DNA of 59,533 nt from an uncultured Duncaniella sp. (GCA_910586665.1 CAJUIX010000020.1:1-59533), one strand, 5' to 3'. Numbered from the stretch's first letter, positions 1 through 9,267 are shown. The notes: generated by a model not told the origin, from the letters alone. Numbers and translations are program-made.

Positions 1-339
1 CTCAAAAGCGAGTGCAAAGGTAGCCACTTTCCTCATCCCCTCCAAATTTTTATAATACCTTTAACTAAAATTTAACAGTTGAGACTTTTTATACCCTCTC
101 CCCACATTATTATATATTATAGGGAAAGTTTTTTCTTTAAAAAAGCATACATCTTGGGAAAATAGGACAATTTTTCGTAACTTTGCAAAATAAAAGATTG
201 GATACAGTTCATGAACATCAATTCATCGACATTTGACATCCACAATCTAATTAACATTTCTTAATCTTAGGCTGAGCGACCCTCTAAATCGGGCCGGCAG
301 TCAAAAAAACACGACTTAATTTAACAAAGAAAAGACTTT
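1..339. other. Intergenic leader region upstream of glmS
   Basis: AT-rich non-coding DNA with no reading frame that resembles a protein. It holds the glmS promoter (see 154-185) and about 150 nt of 5' leader. I looked for a glmS-type ribozyme and saw none of its recognisable core, which fits Bacteroidota, where that element is not expected. The leader has no obvious terminator hairpin. Confidence 0.6.
154..185 (+). promoter_or_regulatory. Candidate promoter of glmS
   Basis: TTGG at 154-157 is followed after 20 nt by TAACTTTG at 178-185, matching the Bacteroidota vegetative pattern (TTTG, 19-20 nt, TAnnTTTG). Transcription would begin near 190, leaving a leader of about 150 nt before the ATG at 340. 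Confidence 0.5.
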
Positions 340-2187
340 ATGTGCGGAATTGTTGGTTATCTCGGCTCCCAGGGAGCCTACGAAATACTAATCCAGGGGC
401 TGAAGCGCCTCGAGTATCGTGGCTATGACAGCGCCGGCGTCGCCTTGGTTGACTCCGACGGCAAGCTCCATGTCCACAAATCGCAGGGCAAGGTCTCAAA
501 TCTCGAGCAGGTATCGCAGGCCGGCACGACCCAGGGGAGCCTCGGCATAGCCCACACACGCTGGGCCACCCACGGCGAGCCCAACGACGTCAACGCCCAT
601 CCGCATGTCTCGCAGAGCGGGATGATAGCGCTCGTCCACAACGGGACTATCGAGAACTACGCCGTCCTGAAAAAAGTGCTCATGGACCACGGCTATGAGT
701 TCAAGAGCGAGACCGACACGGAAGTGCTCGTTCAGCTCATCGAATATATAAAGCTCACCTCATCATGCTCGCTCCTCGAGGCTGTCCGCGAGGCGCTCCT
801 CCAGGTCGAGGGAGCCTACGCTATCGCCGTCGTCGAGCAGGATGACCCCGACACAATGATTGTGGCCCGCAAGAGCTCCCCCCTCGTAATCGGCGTGGGG
901 GACGGCGAGACATTCATCGCCTCCGACGCGACCCCCATCGTCGGCTATACCGACAAGGTCATCTATCTCAAGGACAACGAAATCGGCGTCATCAAGCGCA
1001 ATGAACCGGTGCAGGTGCTCTCGCTCTCGAGCAACCGCCCCTCGACAATCAACATACAGAAGCTCAAGCTCTCCCTCGCCCAGCTCGAGAAGGGTGGCTA
1101 CGACACCTTCATGCTCAAAGAAATCTTCGAGCAGCCCTCGACCCTGCGCGACTGCCTGCGCGGCCGCATCGTCGGCAACTGCTCGCGCGTGGTACTCTCA
1201 GGTGTGGAGCTTAATCAGGAGCGCTTCAAAAATGCCGAGCGCATCACCCTCGTGGCCTGCGGCACATCATGGCACGCAGCCCTCATCGGCAAGCGCCTAA
1301 TCCAGGACTTCTGCAAGATGCCCGTCGAGGTAGAGTATGCCTCGGAGTTCCGCTATGGCAACCCCGTGCTCAACGAGAAGGACATCGTCATCTCCATCAG
1401 CCAGTCGGGCGAGACAGCCGACACCCTTGCCGCAATCCAGCTCGCAAAGGAGAAAGGAGCCTTCGTCTACGGTATCTGCAACGTGGTCGGAGCCTCCATC
1501 CCCCGCAACACCGACTCCGGGACCTATATCCACGTCGGCCCCGAAATCGGCGTGGCCTCCACCAAGGCCTTTACCGGCCAGGTGACAGTGCTCACCCTCC
1601 TCGCCCTCTCAGTGGGGCAACTGCGCGGCACTGTAGACAGCGGGACGCTCCACGACATCCTTGTATCGCTCGACAAGATGCCCGAAATCATCAAGGAGGC
1701 CCTAAAAATCGACCCGGAAGTGAAGAAACTTTCAAAGGTCTTCTCCTACGCCCACAACTTCCTCTACCTCGGACGCGGCTACAACTATCCAACCGCTCTC
1801 GAAGGCGCCCTCAAGCTCAAGGAAATCTCCTATATCCACGCAGAGGGCTATCCGGCAGCCGAGATGAAACACGGGCCAATCGCTCTCATCGACCACGACA
1901 TGCCCAGTGTCATCATAGCCCCGAGCGACTCCCTCTACGACAAGATTATCTCCAACGTGCAGCAGGTCAAGTCACGCGGTGGCGCAGTGGTGGCAATCGT
2001 ATCCAAAGGCAACAAGGCCATGAACGACATCGCCGACTTCTGCATCGAGATTCCCGAAGTCCCCGAGTGCCTCACCCCGATTGTGGCCTCAATCCCCCTC
2101 CAGCTCCTGGCCTACTACATCGCCGTCAACAAGGGCAAGGACGTAGACCAGCCCCGCAACCTTGCAAAATCCGTGACCGTCGAATAA
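340..2187 (+). CDS. glmS: Glutamine--fructose-6-phosphate aminotransferase (isomerizing)
   Basis: Makes glucosamine-6-phosphate from fructose-6-phosphate and glutamine, the entry step to UDP-GlcNAc for peptidoglycan and LPS. The 615-residue protein starts MCGIVGY, so Cys2 becomes the N-terminal nucleophile of the class-II glutaminase domain (about 1-220). Two SIS sugar-isomerase domains follow (about 290-420 and 460-600), with the motifs CGTSWHA and SQSGETADT. It ends with the family tail DQPRNLAKSVTVE. Full length for the family. It appears to be a single-gene unit: promoter at 154-185 and a terminator hairpin at 2226-2265. Confidence 0.97.
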   Translation: MCGIVGYLGSQGAYEILIQGLKRLEYRGYDSAGVALVDSDGKLHVHKSQGKVSNLEQVSQAGTTQGSLGIAHTRWATHGEPNDVNAHPHVSQSGMIALVHNGTIENYAVLKKVLMDHGYEFKSETDTEVLVQLIEYIKLTSSCSLLEAVREALLQVEGAYAIAVVEQDDPDTMIVARKSSPLVIGVGDGETFIASDATPIVGYTDKVIYLKDNEIGVIKRNEPVQVLSLSSNRPSTINIQKLKLSLAQLEKGGYDTFMLKEIFEQPSTLRDCLRGRIVGNCSRVVLSGVELNQERFKNAERITLVACGTSWHAALIGKRLIQDFCKMPVEVEYASEFRYGNPVLNEKDIVISISQSGETADTLAAIQLAKEKGAFVYGICNVVGASIPRNTDSGTYIHVGPEIGVASTKAFTGQVTVLTLLALSVGQLRGTVDSGTLHDILVSLDKMPEIIKEALKIDPEVKKLSKVFSYAHNFLYLGRGYNYPTALEGALKLKEISYIHAEGYPAAEMKHGPIALIDHDMPSVIIAPSDSLYDKIISNVQQVKSRGGAVVAIVSKGNKAMNDIADFCIEIPEVPECLTPIVASIPLQLLAYYIAVNKGKDVDQPRNLAKSVTVE

Positions 2188-2225
2188 ACCGGCGCGCCCA
2201 CCGATATAATACAAACCCCGTACAG

Positions 2226-2265
2226 AAGCCTCTGAATTCACCCGGCGTGATTTCAGGGGCTTTTT
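2226..2265 (+). terminator. Intrinsic terminator after glmS
   Basis: An 11-bp stem (AAGCCTCTGAA with TTCAGGGGCTT, one G-U pair) closes a loop of about 14 nt and runs directly into a T tract. Confidence 0.75.
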
Positions 2266-2345
2266 CAATCACCGCATGTCAACCATTCACGAGGTGAAAT
2301 CGTTATACGAAGACAGGAACAAACTAACTTAACACCCAAATATCT

Positions 2346-2930
2346 ATGGCTAAAAAAAGTATCAAAGGCACAGAGACCGAGAAAAACCTCGTGATTGCCT
2401 ACATGGCTGAATCGGGAGCATATTCCCGTTATACATATTATGCAGCACAAGCCGATAAGGAGGACTATTATCCTATCGGCGAAATTTTCCGTGAGACAGC
2501 GTCCAACGAGCTACGTCACGGTAAAGTGTTCTTCAAACTCCTCGAAGGAGGCTCACTCGACATAACACTTGATGTCGACGCAGGTGTCATCGGCGACACA
2601 GCCTCCAACCTTGCAACCGCAGCACACGAGGAAATGAAAGAGGGGGTCGAAATGTATACCAACGCCGCCAAGGTAGCCGAAAAAGAAGGATTTTCTGAAA
2701 TCGCAGAGCATTTTACCGCTATCGCAAGCATCGAAGAGCGCCACATGAAGCGCTTCGAGGCCTACCTCAAGCAGGTGAAGGACGGAACCGTCTGGAAACG
2801 CGAGAAACCGATTGAATGGCAGTGCCTCGTATGCGGCTATGTCTTCAAAGGCACAGAGCCTCCGAAGGTATGCCCCGCATGTGACCACCCATACCAGCAC
2901 TATATAGCCCTCGACATGGACGAAATCTAA
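2346..2930 (+). CDS. Rubrerythrin
   Basis: Non-haem di-iron peroxidase that removes H2O2 in anaerobes. The 194 residues hold an N-terminal ferritin-like four-helix domain (about 1-145) with the expected glutamates (for example ETASNELRH, EERHMKRFE). A C-terminal rubredoxin-type domain carries two CxxC knuckles, CLVC and CPAC (about 160-177). Length and domain order are standard. It stands alone between the glmS terminator and a bidirectional terminator at 2955-3025. The cytoplasmic electron donor is not encoded nearby. Confidence 0.95.
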   Translation: MAKKSIKGTETEKNLVIAYMAESGAYSRYTYYAAQADKEDYYPIGEIFRETASNELRHGKVFFKLLEGGSLDITLDVDAGVIGDTASNLATAAHEEMKEGVEMYTNAAKVAEKEGFSEIAEHFTAIASIEERHMKRFEAYLKQVKDGTVWKREKPIEWQCLVCGYVFKGTEPPKVCPACDHPYQHYIALDMDEI

Positions 2931-2954
2931 TCTACAACTTAGATACATTTATAG

Positions 2955-3025
2955 AAAAGGAACGCAGGCTCCCTTCCCGACACTCAAAGGCCGGATGGAC
3001 GCACCTGCGCTCCTCTTTCTTTTAT
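2955..3025. terminator. Bidirectional terminator between rubrerythrin and the SDR gene
   Basis: GGAACGCAGG at 2959-2968 pairs with CCTGCGCTCC at 3004-3013 (one mismatch). A T-rich run follows on the plus strand and TTTTC on the minus strand. It sits between two convergent genes and can serve both. Confidence 0.6.
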
Positions 3026-3041
3026 TATAGCGGGCGGAATC

Positions 3042-3854
3042 CTACATCGCGAAGGCATTGAAACCGCCGTCGACCACGGCGACAGTGCCGGTGACGAAGC
3101 TTGCAGCGTCAGAGATGAGATACTGGATAGTGCCGCAAAGCTCCTCTGGCTCACCGAAGCGCCCGAAGGGGGTCTGGCGGATTACCGAAGCGCCTCTGTC
3201 GGTCAGCGAGCCGTCAGGGTTGGTGAGCAGCGCGCGGTTCTGGTTGGTCACGAAGAAGCCGGGAGCGATAGCGTTGACGCGGATGCCCGGAGTGAATTTC
3301 TTGGCCACCTCTGTGGCGAGGAAGGCGGTGAAGTTGGAGATACCTGCCTTGGCAGCGGCATAGCCCATGACGCGGGTGATGGGACGGAAGGCAGCCATCG
3401 ACGAGAAGTTGACGATAGCGCCCTTGCCGGCCTCCACCATCGGACGGAGGAAAATCTGCGTGGGAATCACGGTGCCGGTCAGGTTAAGGTCGAGCACCTG
3501 CTTGAAAGCATCAATCTTTACATCGAAGAAGTTGCCGTCGGGCGAGATGACAGCGCCGGCCATGTTGCCGCCGGCAGCATTGAGAAGCGCGTCGACGCGG
3601 CCATATTTGGCCATGATTTCATCACAGTTGGCCTGCACGACCTCGGCGTTCATCACGTCGGTCACAAGAAACATAGCCTCGCCACCCTTGGCCTTGATAG
3701 CGTCGACAATTTCATCGCCCTCTTCCTTGCGACGGCCGAGGATTACGATTTTGGCGCCCTGAGTGGCAAGGTATTCACCGATGCAGCGGCCGAGCACGCC
3801 GGTTCCGCCGGTGATGACGACCACTCTGTCTTTTACAGAAAACAATTCATTCAT
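3042..3854 (-). CDS. SDR-family D-mannonate oxidoreductase (fructuronate reductase)
   Basis: Short-chain dehydrogenase of 270 residues with the Rossmann glycine motif TGGTGVLG (about 16-23), the NAAGG motif, a catalytic Ser in NFSSMAAF and the YxxxK pair in YAAAK (about 164-168). Its place directly after mannonate dehydratase (31-nt gap, same strand) suggests it interconverts fructuronate and mannonate in glucuronate catabolism. In Bacteroidota this step is commonly done by an SDR rather than the long-chain UxuB. The substrate is inferred from context. It is the last gene of the minus-strand pentose/uronate cluster. Confidence 0.85.
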   Translation of the reverse strand: MNELFSVKDRVVVITGGTGVLGRCIGEYLATQGAKIVILGRRKEEGDEIVDAIKAKGGEAMFLVTDVMNAEVVQANCDEIMAKYGRVDALLNAAGGNMAGAVISPDGNFFDVKIDAFKQVLDLNLTGTVIPTQIFLRPMVEAGKGAIVNFSSMAAFRPITRVMGYAAAKAGISNFTAFLATEVAKKFTPGIRVNAIAPGFFVTNQNRALLTNPDGSLTDRGASVIRQTPFGRFGEPEELCGTIQYLISDAASFVTGTVAVVDGGFNAFAM

Positions 3855-3885
3855 ATCCTTAAAACTGTATTATTGGTTTATCAAT

Positions 3886-5046
3886 TCAATTCTCTGTGTG
3901 GACCGTGGCCATGATGCCAGACACCATTCCGAGGGCGAGCATGCGCCCGTGGAAGGAGTAGCCGGCATTGTAGCCCATCTTCTCGTCGCCGAGCATGAGC
4001 GGGGCGTGGTCGACACGCATCGGCACACCCGGACGCTCCTTCTCGAAGGTACGGACCACATCGACCAGGCGCGGGTCGAGGTGGGTCGACTCCTTGAAGT
4101 CACCGTTGGGCATCACGTTGCAGATGCGGGCATGGACGAAGTGGGTGCGCGAGGCATACTTCTTGGCCAGCGCGGGCACATCGTTGTGGGCACCTGCGCT
4201 CAACGAGCCGGCGCAGAATGTGAGGCCGTTATGTGTATTGGGGACAGCGTCGAGGAAGGCGCGGATGTCGGCGTCGCAGGTGACTATGCGCGGCAGACCG
4301 AGAATCTGCAGCGGGGGATCGTCAGGGTGGACACACATGTTGATGTCATACTCGTCGCAGACAGGCATGATGGCCTCGAGGAAATACTTCATGTTCTCGC
4401 GGAGCTGTGCGGCGTCGATGCCGTCATAGAGAGCGAGCAGCTCGCGGAACTTGGCCACGGGGTCGAGGTCGTTCTCAGAAATATTGCCGTTGACGAAGCC
4501 CTGGGTCTTCACGATGATGTTGTCCACGAGGCGGCGCTCGGCCTCCTCATCCATCTTCGGCTTCAGCTCCTCGACGCGGGCGAGGGTCTCGGCGTCGTAG
4601 TCCTTCTCGGCACCCTCGCGCTTGAGTATATAGATGTCGAAGTAGGCAAACTCGGCACGGTTGAAGTAGAGGTTCGACGTGCCGTCATTGTTGGGATACT
4701 CGAGATCGGTGCGGGCCCAGTCGAGCACGGGCATAAAGTTGTAGCAGATAGTCTTCACCCCTGCCTTGCCGAGATTGCGCAGCGATTCCTTATAGTTCTC
4801 AATCAGCCGGTCACGGTCGGGACCGGCATACTTGATGGATTCGGAGACGGGAAGACTCTCGACCACGCTCCAGCGCAGACCTGCCTTCTCAATGAAGTTT
4901 TTCATCTTCTCCACCTCCTCGAGCGACCACACTTCCCCGTTAGGGATATGGTGGAGGGCGGTGACGATGCCCTCGACTCCGATTTGGCGGAGCATCTCGA
5001 GGGTAATTTTATCGTTGGGACCAAACCAACGCCAGGTTTTTTCCAT
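3886..5046 (-). CDS. uxuA: Mannonate dehydratase
   Basis: Dehydrates D-mannonate to 2-keto-3-deoxygluconate. The 386-residue protein begins MEKTWRWFGPND and contains family hallmarks: LHHIPNGEVW near the N-terminus, NMCVHPDDPP in the middle, and VHARICNV and MRVDHAPLM near the end. Full length. It lies between KDPG aldolase (upstream) and the SDR oxidoreductase (downstream) on the same strand. A terminator-like hairpin sits upstream at 5075-5123, so expression may depend on read-through or on a promoter in the short gap. Confidence 0.96.
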   Translation of the reverse strand: MEKTWRWFGPNDKITLEMLRQIGVEGIVTALHHIPNGEVWSLEEVEKMKNFIEKAGLRWSVVESLPVSESIKYAGPDRDRLIENYKESLRNLGKAGVKTICYNFMPVLDWARTDLEYPNNDGTSNLYFNRAEFAYFDIYILKREGAEKDYDAETLARVEELKPKMDEEAERRLVDNIIVKTQGFVNGNISENDLDPVAKFRELLALYDGIDAAQLRENMKYFLEAIMPVCDEYDINMCVHPDDPPLQILGLPRIVTCDADIRAFLDAVPNTHNGLTFCAGSLSAGAHNDVPALAKKYASRTHFVHARICNVMPNGDFKESTHLDPRLVDVVRTFEKERPGVPMRVDHAPLMLGDEKMGYNAGYSFHGRMLALGMVSGIMATVHTEN

Positions 5047-5074
5047 TGAAAAAATGTTTTACTATATGTTATTG

Positions 5075-5123
5075 AAAAAGCGCCGGCGGCGCGGGTCTGC
5101 ATAAACCCTCGACCCGCCGGCGC
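5075..5123 (-). terminator. Terminator or attenuator between eda and uxuA
   Basis: Read on the minus strand, GACCC-flanked GC-rich arms at 5111-5123 and 5080-5097 pair as 8 bp plus 5 bp with a 5-nt bulge. They are followed by TTTTT. This is a good intrinsic-terminator shape inside an otherwise co-oriented catabolic cluster, so it probably lowers rather than abolishes uxuA expression. Confidence 0.6.
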
Positions 5124-5152
5124 CTGATACTGTCAGTCAGTAAGGACCCTCT

Positions 5153-5821
5153 TTACTTGCGGGCCTCGGCGACATACGACAGAGCCTCGCGGCACTTGTC
5201 GGTGACATACTGCCAGTCCTGCGCGGCCACGCGGTCCTTCGGGAAGAGCTTCGAACCCATGCCGACGCACCATACGCCGGCCTTGATCCAGCCCTCGATG
5301 TTCTCCTTGGTAGGCTCTACGCCGCCGGTGACCATGAGCTTGGTCCAGGGCATGGGAGCGAGGAGGCCTTTGACAAACTTGGTGCCGAGCACGTCGCCGG
5401 GGAAGCACTTGCAGAGATCGCAGCCTGTCTCCTGAGCGGCACCGACTTCGCTAACTGTGCCGCAGCCGGGAGTGTAGGGAATGAGACGGCGGTTGCAGAT
5501 GCGCGAAACCTCCGGGTTGAAGAGCGGGCCGACGATGAAGCAGGCGCCGAGCTGGATATAGAGTGCGGCAGTGGCCGGATCAACGATAGAGCCTACACCC
5601 ATAGCCATGTCGGGGCACTCCTTGGCGGCGAATTTCACGACCTCGGCGAAAACCTCGTGGGCGAAGTCGCCACGGTTGGTGAACTCGAAAGCACGGACAC
5701 CGCCGTCGTAGCAAGCCTTTACAACCTGTTTTGCGACTTCTGCATCCTTGTGGTAGAACACAGGAACTACGCCTGTCTCGCCCATCTTGGCGAGCACTGC
5801 GATTTTATCAAATTTTGCCAT
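5153..5821 (-). CDS. eda: 2-keto-3-deoxy-6-phosphogluconate (KDPG) aldolase
   Basis: Cleaves KDPG to pyruvate and glyceraldehyde-3-phosphate, the end of the uronate route. The 222-residue TIM-barrel protein shows GVVPVFYHKD near the N-terminus, EFTNRG, and the MGVGSIVDPATA segment. The Schiff-base lysine region is expected around FPGDVLGTKFVKG. The last strand reads MVTGGVEPTKENI. Full length. A KDG kinase and uronate isomerase, needed to connect the pathway, are not in the window. Confidence 0.92.
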   Translation of the reverse strand: MAKFDKIAVLAKMGETGVVPVFYHKDAEVAKQVVKACYDGGVRAFEFTNRGDFAHEVFAEVVKFAAKECPDMAMGVGSIVDPATAALYIQLGACFIVGPLFNPEVSRICNRRLIPYTPGCGTVSEVGAAQETGCDLCKCFPGDVLGTKFVKGLLAPMPWTKLMVTGGVEPTKENIEGWIKAGVWCVGMGSKLFPKDRVAAQDWQYVTDKCREALSYVAEARK

Positions 5822-5912
5822 TTTGAATGAATAAGGTAATTGGTATTAAACGATATAAGATTGTATTTAAATTATAACGTTATCAATCCCCACTTATTGC
5901 CACGGCGAGGCC

Positions 5913-7451
5913 TTAATTGAGGCTAAGGGTGACAATCGAGCGGGCGGGGAGCTTGAGGGAGAGCTTGCCGTTCTTGATTTTGGCTCCGTTGAAGGGCACG
6001 ATGTTCACCTTCTCGGCCAGGCCGAAATCATTGTAGTCGTGGATATTCTTCGAGCTGATGATCTCACCCTTCACCTTCGATGCGGCGATGCCTCCGAGGT
6101 CAAGGTCGATGTCGGCAGCCTTGTCGAGCGATATGTTGGCAAGCGACACGGTGGTCACCCCGTCCTTCTGCGATGCGGTCGCGCTCACCAGCGGAGCCTT
6201 GCGGCCGTGGATCTCGAGCACCTCGCAGTCGATATCAAGGGGGACAAGACGCGCCTCCATGTGGGGAATATACATCTTGAACACATAGAAGGTCGGGGTC
6301 TTCACCATTTGGCCCTCCTTGGTGAGGAGCATAGCCTGGAGCACGTTGGCAAACTGGGCTATGTTGGCCATCTTCACGCGGGCGGCGTGGTTGTGGAAGA
6401 TGTTGAGCGACACGGCGGCCACGAGCGCGTCGCGCATGGTGTTCTGCTGGAAAAGGTGTCCGGGGTTTGTGCCCGGCTCAACGTTCCACCATGTGCCCCA
6501 CTCGTCAATCATAAGTCCGACACGGCGCTTCGGGTCATACTTGTCCATGACAGCCGAGTGGCCTTTGATAGCCTCGTTGATGTCATAGACATGGCCCATA
6601 GTCATGTAATAGTTCTCGTCGCTGAAATTGGTGGCCGAACCCTTGTCGTTCCAGTCGTCGACATAGTAATAGTGGAAAGAGATGCCGTCCATCATGCTTG
6701 CGGCGTTCTTCATGCACACCTCGGTCCAATGATAGTCGGCCGCATTGCCGCCGGAAGCAATCTTGTAGAGGGTGTTGCCGCTGTAGTTCTTGCAGTAAGT
6801 CTGGTAACGGCGATAGATGTCCGAGTAGTACTCGGCGGTCATGTTGCCGCCGCAGCCCCAGGTCTCGTTGCCGACACCGAAATATTTGACCTTCCAGGGC
6901 TTCTCGCGACCGTTCTTCTTGCGGAGGAGGGCCATAGGACCGTCGGAGGCCGTCATATATTCAATCCACTTCTGAATTTCTTCCACGGAGCCACTGCCGA
7001 CATTGCCGCTGATATAAGGCTCGACGCCCACAAGCTCGCAGAGATTTAGGAATTCGTGTGTACCGAAGGAGTTGTCCTCGACAGTGCCGCCCCAGTTGGT
7101 GTTGACCATGCGCGGACGCTCTGAACGCGGACCGATGCCGTCCATCCAGTGATACTCGTCGGCGAAGCAGCCGCCGGGCCAGCGCATCACGGGCACTTTC
7201 AGTTCACGGATAGCCTCTATCACATCGTTGCGGTAGCCGCTTGTGTTGGGAATCTTGGAATCCTCGCCGACCCAGATGCCGCCGTAGATACAGTTGCCGA
7301 GATGCTCGGTGAACTGGCCATACATTTCCTTGGCGATGACGGGGGCATCGGCGGAGGGATGAAGTCCGCCGCTGACCTTCAAGTCTGCAGCCGAGCCGAC
7401 GACGGCTGCCCCGGCTGCGAGAAGTGTGAGTGAAATTTTTTTGAAACTCAT
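5913..7451 (-). CDS. Secreted alpha-L-arabinofuranosidase, GH51
   Basis: Removes arabinofuranosyl side chains from arabinoxylan or arabinan. The 512-residue protein starts with a signal peptide (MSFKKISLTLLAAGAAVVGSAAD). It carries the GH51 acid/base Glu in GVGNETWGCGG and the nucleophile Glu in LMIDEWGTWW, then a C-terminal beta domain ending LPARSIVTLSLN. The signal peptide indicates a periplasmic or exported enzyme. It lies between the sugar porter and KDPG aldolase genes, consistent with release of pentoses from a glucuronoarabinoxylan-type substrate. Confidence 0.93.
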   Translation of the reverse strand: MSFKKISLTLLAAGAAVVGSAADLKVSGGLHPSADAPVIAKEMYGQFTEHLGNCIYGGIWVGEDSKIPNTSGYRNDVIEAIRELKVPVMRWPGGCFADEYHWMDGIGPRSERPRMVNTNWGGTVEDNSFGTHEFLNLCELVGVEPYISGNVGSGSVEEIQKWIEYMTASDGPMALLRKKNGREKPWKVKYFGVGNETWGCGGNMTAEYYSDIYRRYQTYCKNYSGNTLYKIASGGNAADYHWTEVCMKNAASMMDGISFHYYYVDDWNDKGSATNFSDENYYMTMGHVYDINEAIKGHSAVMDKYDPKRRVGLMIDEWGTWWNVEPGTNPGHLFQQNTMRDALVAAVSLNIFHNHAARVKMANIAQFANVLQAMLLTKEGQMVKTPTFYVFKMYIPHMEARLVPLDIDCEVLEIHGRKAPLVSATASQKDGVTTVSLANISLDKAADIDLDLGGIAASKVKGEIISSKNIHDYNDFGLAEKVNIVPFNGAKIKNGKLSLKLPARSIVTLSLN

Positions 7452-7510
7452 AAAAATATCGTTTTTATACTTAGAAATTATAAATAGTGAAACCTATGTT
7501 TGGAAATTCA

Positions 7511-7606
7511 TGTAGGGACGCGGCATGCCGCGTATGCCGGACAAAAGCGTTATATATACGGTTATATGTTTTCAATCGGACATACGCGGCACGCCGCGTC
7601 CCTACA
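7511..7606. repeat. Nested palindromic intergenic element
   Basis: Two 30-nt arms (7511-7540 and 7577-7606) form an inverted repeat with two mismatches around a 36-nt spacer. Each arm also has a self-complementary core; in the left arm ACGCGGCATGCCGCGT is a perfect 16-nt palindrome. The outer ends read TGTAGGGACGCGG. This looks like a REP/MITE-like dispersed repeat. It lies between the sugar-porter stop and the GH51 start, so it would be transcribed in the operon mRNA. Confidence 0.75.
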
Positions 7607-7622
7607 ATCCATGCAATATTTA

Positions 7623-9110
7623 TTACGACTTTTTGTTGCGGTTGCGCCAGAGATTAGTCATATCCTCGAGGGTCTTGCCCTTGGTCTCGGGAACGAGCGA
7701 GGCGACAAACCATGCGGCAATCACGCAGATGATGCCGTAGAGGGCATAGGCAAACATGTGGCCGAACTTATCGCCCATGCCGAGCCCGTGCATGTTGTAC
7801 ATCGGGACGAAGGTCGAGGAGACGATGAAGTTGAAAATCCACTGGAAGGCCACGGCGATGGCGACTGCCTGTGAACGGATGGTATTGGGGAAGATTTCGG
7901 CAATGAGCACCCAGCATATCGGACCCCATGAGAACATGAACGATGCCGAGTAGACCATGATTGACACGACGGGGATAATCGGTGCGATACCGTCGACGAG
8001 GTTGCTGACGGCCACGCCGAAAGCTCCGATAGCCATGCCGAGCGAGCCCCAGATGAGAAGAGGCTTGCGGCCGAGCTTCTCGACAGAGAAGACTGCGACG
8101 AGGGTGAAGGTGATATTGACGATACCCATGATGACTGTCTGCATCATCGGATTGCCCATGTTCATTGACTCGAAGATACGCGGAGCGTAGTAGAGGACGG
8201 CGTTGATGCCGACTGCCTGCTGGAACACCGAAAGCATCACGCCCACGAATATGACCATGATGCCGAAGGAGAAGAGCTTCTCGCTCTTGACCTCGACGGT
8301 GCTCTTGATCTGCGCGAGGATTTCGCGGGCCTTATCATAGCCGTTGATGTGGGAGAGGACGCCGAGGGCCTTCTCATCCCTGCCTGTCAGGGCAAGGTAG
8401 CGGGGCGACTCGGGGACGAGGCATACGAGTACGGTAAACAAGCCTGCGACGATGGCCTCGGAACCGAACATGTAGCGCCAGCCGGTCTGGATGGTCCACA
8501 CGTCGGATTCGGCGCTCACCCTGTATAATGTCTCGCCGATTTTCTCGATGACGGGCTGTGTGTGCTCGCCGAGAATGAGGAAGTTTACAAAATAGACCAC
8601 TAACTGGCCGAAGATAATCGCAAACTGGTTCCAGGACACGAGGGTGCCACGCAGATTCGAGGGCGCGACTTCGGCGATATACATCGGGCAGATTGCCGAT
8701 GCAAGGCCCACGCCGACACCGCCTAAGATACGGTAAAAGTTGAAGGCGAAGAGCAGGCTCTTGGTCGGAGTGCCGTAGTCGAAGAACATAAATTCGGGAT
8801 AGTAGCTGCCGAGGGCGGATAGGAAGAAGAATATACCGGCGATGGCAAGCGAGCGCTTGCGTCCGAAATATGAGGCGAAGAAGCCGGAAATGGCTGCGCC
8901 GATAATACAGCCGAGCAGCGCGCTCGACGAGGTGATGCCGTGGATGGTATCAGTGTAGACAAAGTCCTTTGCACCGAGGAAGAAGGCTTGCAGACCCTTC
9001 TCCGCTCCTGAAATCACGGCTGTGTCATAGCCGAAAAGCAGACCACCGAGCACTGCGACAAGCACGATTGAGAAAAGGTAGAGTCTGCTTCCTTTCTGGG
9101 GATAATTCAT
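7623..9110 (-). CDS. xylE: Sugar:proton symporter, MFS sugar-porter family (xylose transporter)
   Basis: Inner-membrane importer of 495 residues with about 12 transmembrane helices. Sugar-porter signatures are visible: GGLLFGYDTAVISGAE in helix 1, YFGRKRS after helix 2, PESPRYLALTGR in the central loop, and PETKGKTLEDM near the C-terminus. Its position directly after xylA and xylB makes D-xylose the likeliest substrate; L-arabinose is possible given the adjacent GH51. The gap to xylA carries a strong 17-bp hairpin (9232-9267). Confidence 0.9.
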   Translation of the reverse strand: MNYPQKGSRLYLFSIVLVAVLGGLLFGYDTAVISGAEKGLQAFFLGAKDFVYTDTIHGITSSSALLGCIIGAAISGFFASYFGRKRSLAIAGIFFFLSALGSYYPEFMFFDYGTPTKSLLFAFNFYRILGGVGVGLASAICPMYIAEVAPSNLRGTLVSWNQFAIIFGQLVVYFVNFLILGEHTQPVIEKIGETLYRVSAESDVWTIQTGWRYMFGSEAIVAGLFTVLVCLVPESPRYLALTGRDEKALGVLSHINGYDKAREILAQIKSTVEVKSEKLFSFGIMVIFVGVMLSVFQQAVGINAVLYYAPRIFESMNMGNPMMQTVIMGIVNITFTLVAVFSVEKLGRKPLLIWGSLGMAIGAFGVAVSNLVDGIAPIIPVVSIMVYSASFMFSWGPICWVLIAEIFPNTIRSQAVAIAVAFQWIFNFIVSSTFVPMYNMHGLGMGDKFGHMFAYALYGIICVIAAWFVASLVPETKGKTLEDMTNLWRNRNKKS

Positions 9111-9231
9111 GGGTTGGTAAGAAGTTTTAGCGTTATATATAGTTACTTTTTGTTTGTTGTCGGTCGTTGTGAAAATGAGGCATGAGAGGGAGATGTCCGT
9201 GCGAGAGAGAGGCTATGGTATTGATAAGGGT

Positions 9232-9267
9232 AATGTCCGTGCGGCCGGCTCCGGCCGCACGGACATT
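9232..9267. repeat. Perfect 17-bp hairpin between xylA and xylE
   Basis: AATGTCCGTGCGGCCGG at 9232-9248 pairs without mismatch with 9251-9267, leaving a 2-nt nominal loop. There is no T tract on either side, so it is not a classic terminator. A partial copy (ATGTCCGTGCG) occurs at 9193-9203. It may stabilise or segment the xylose operon mRNA, or be a REP-like repeat. Confidence 0.7.

Noticed and set aside
1..339. Possible glmS ribozyme/riboswitch upstream of glmS
   Set aside because: No recognisable core of the ribozyme, and it is not expected in this phylum; only a normal promoter and leader are seen.
3763..5049. Long plus-strand frame opposite uxuA
   Set aside because: It is the antisense of clearly recognised mannonate dehydratase codons; long antisense frames are expected in GC-rich DNA.
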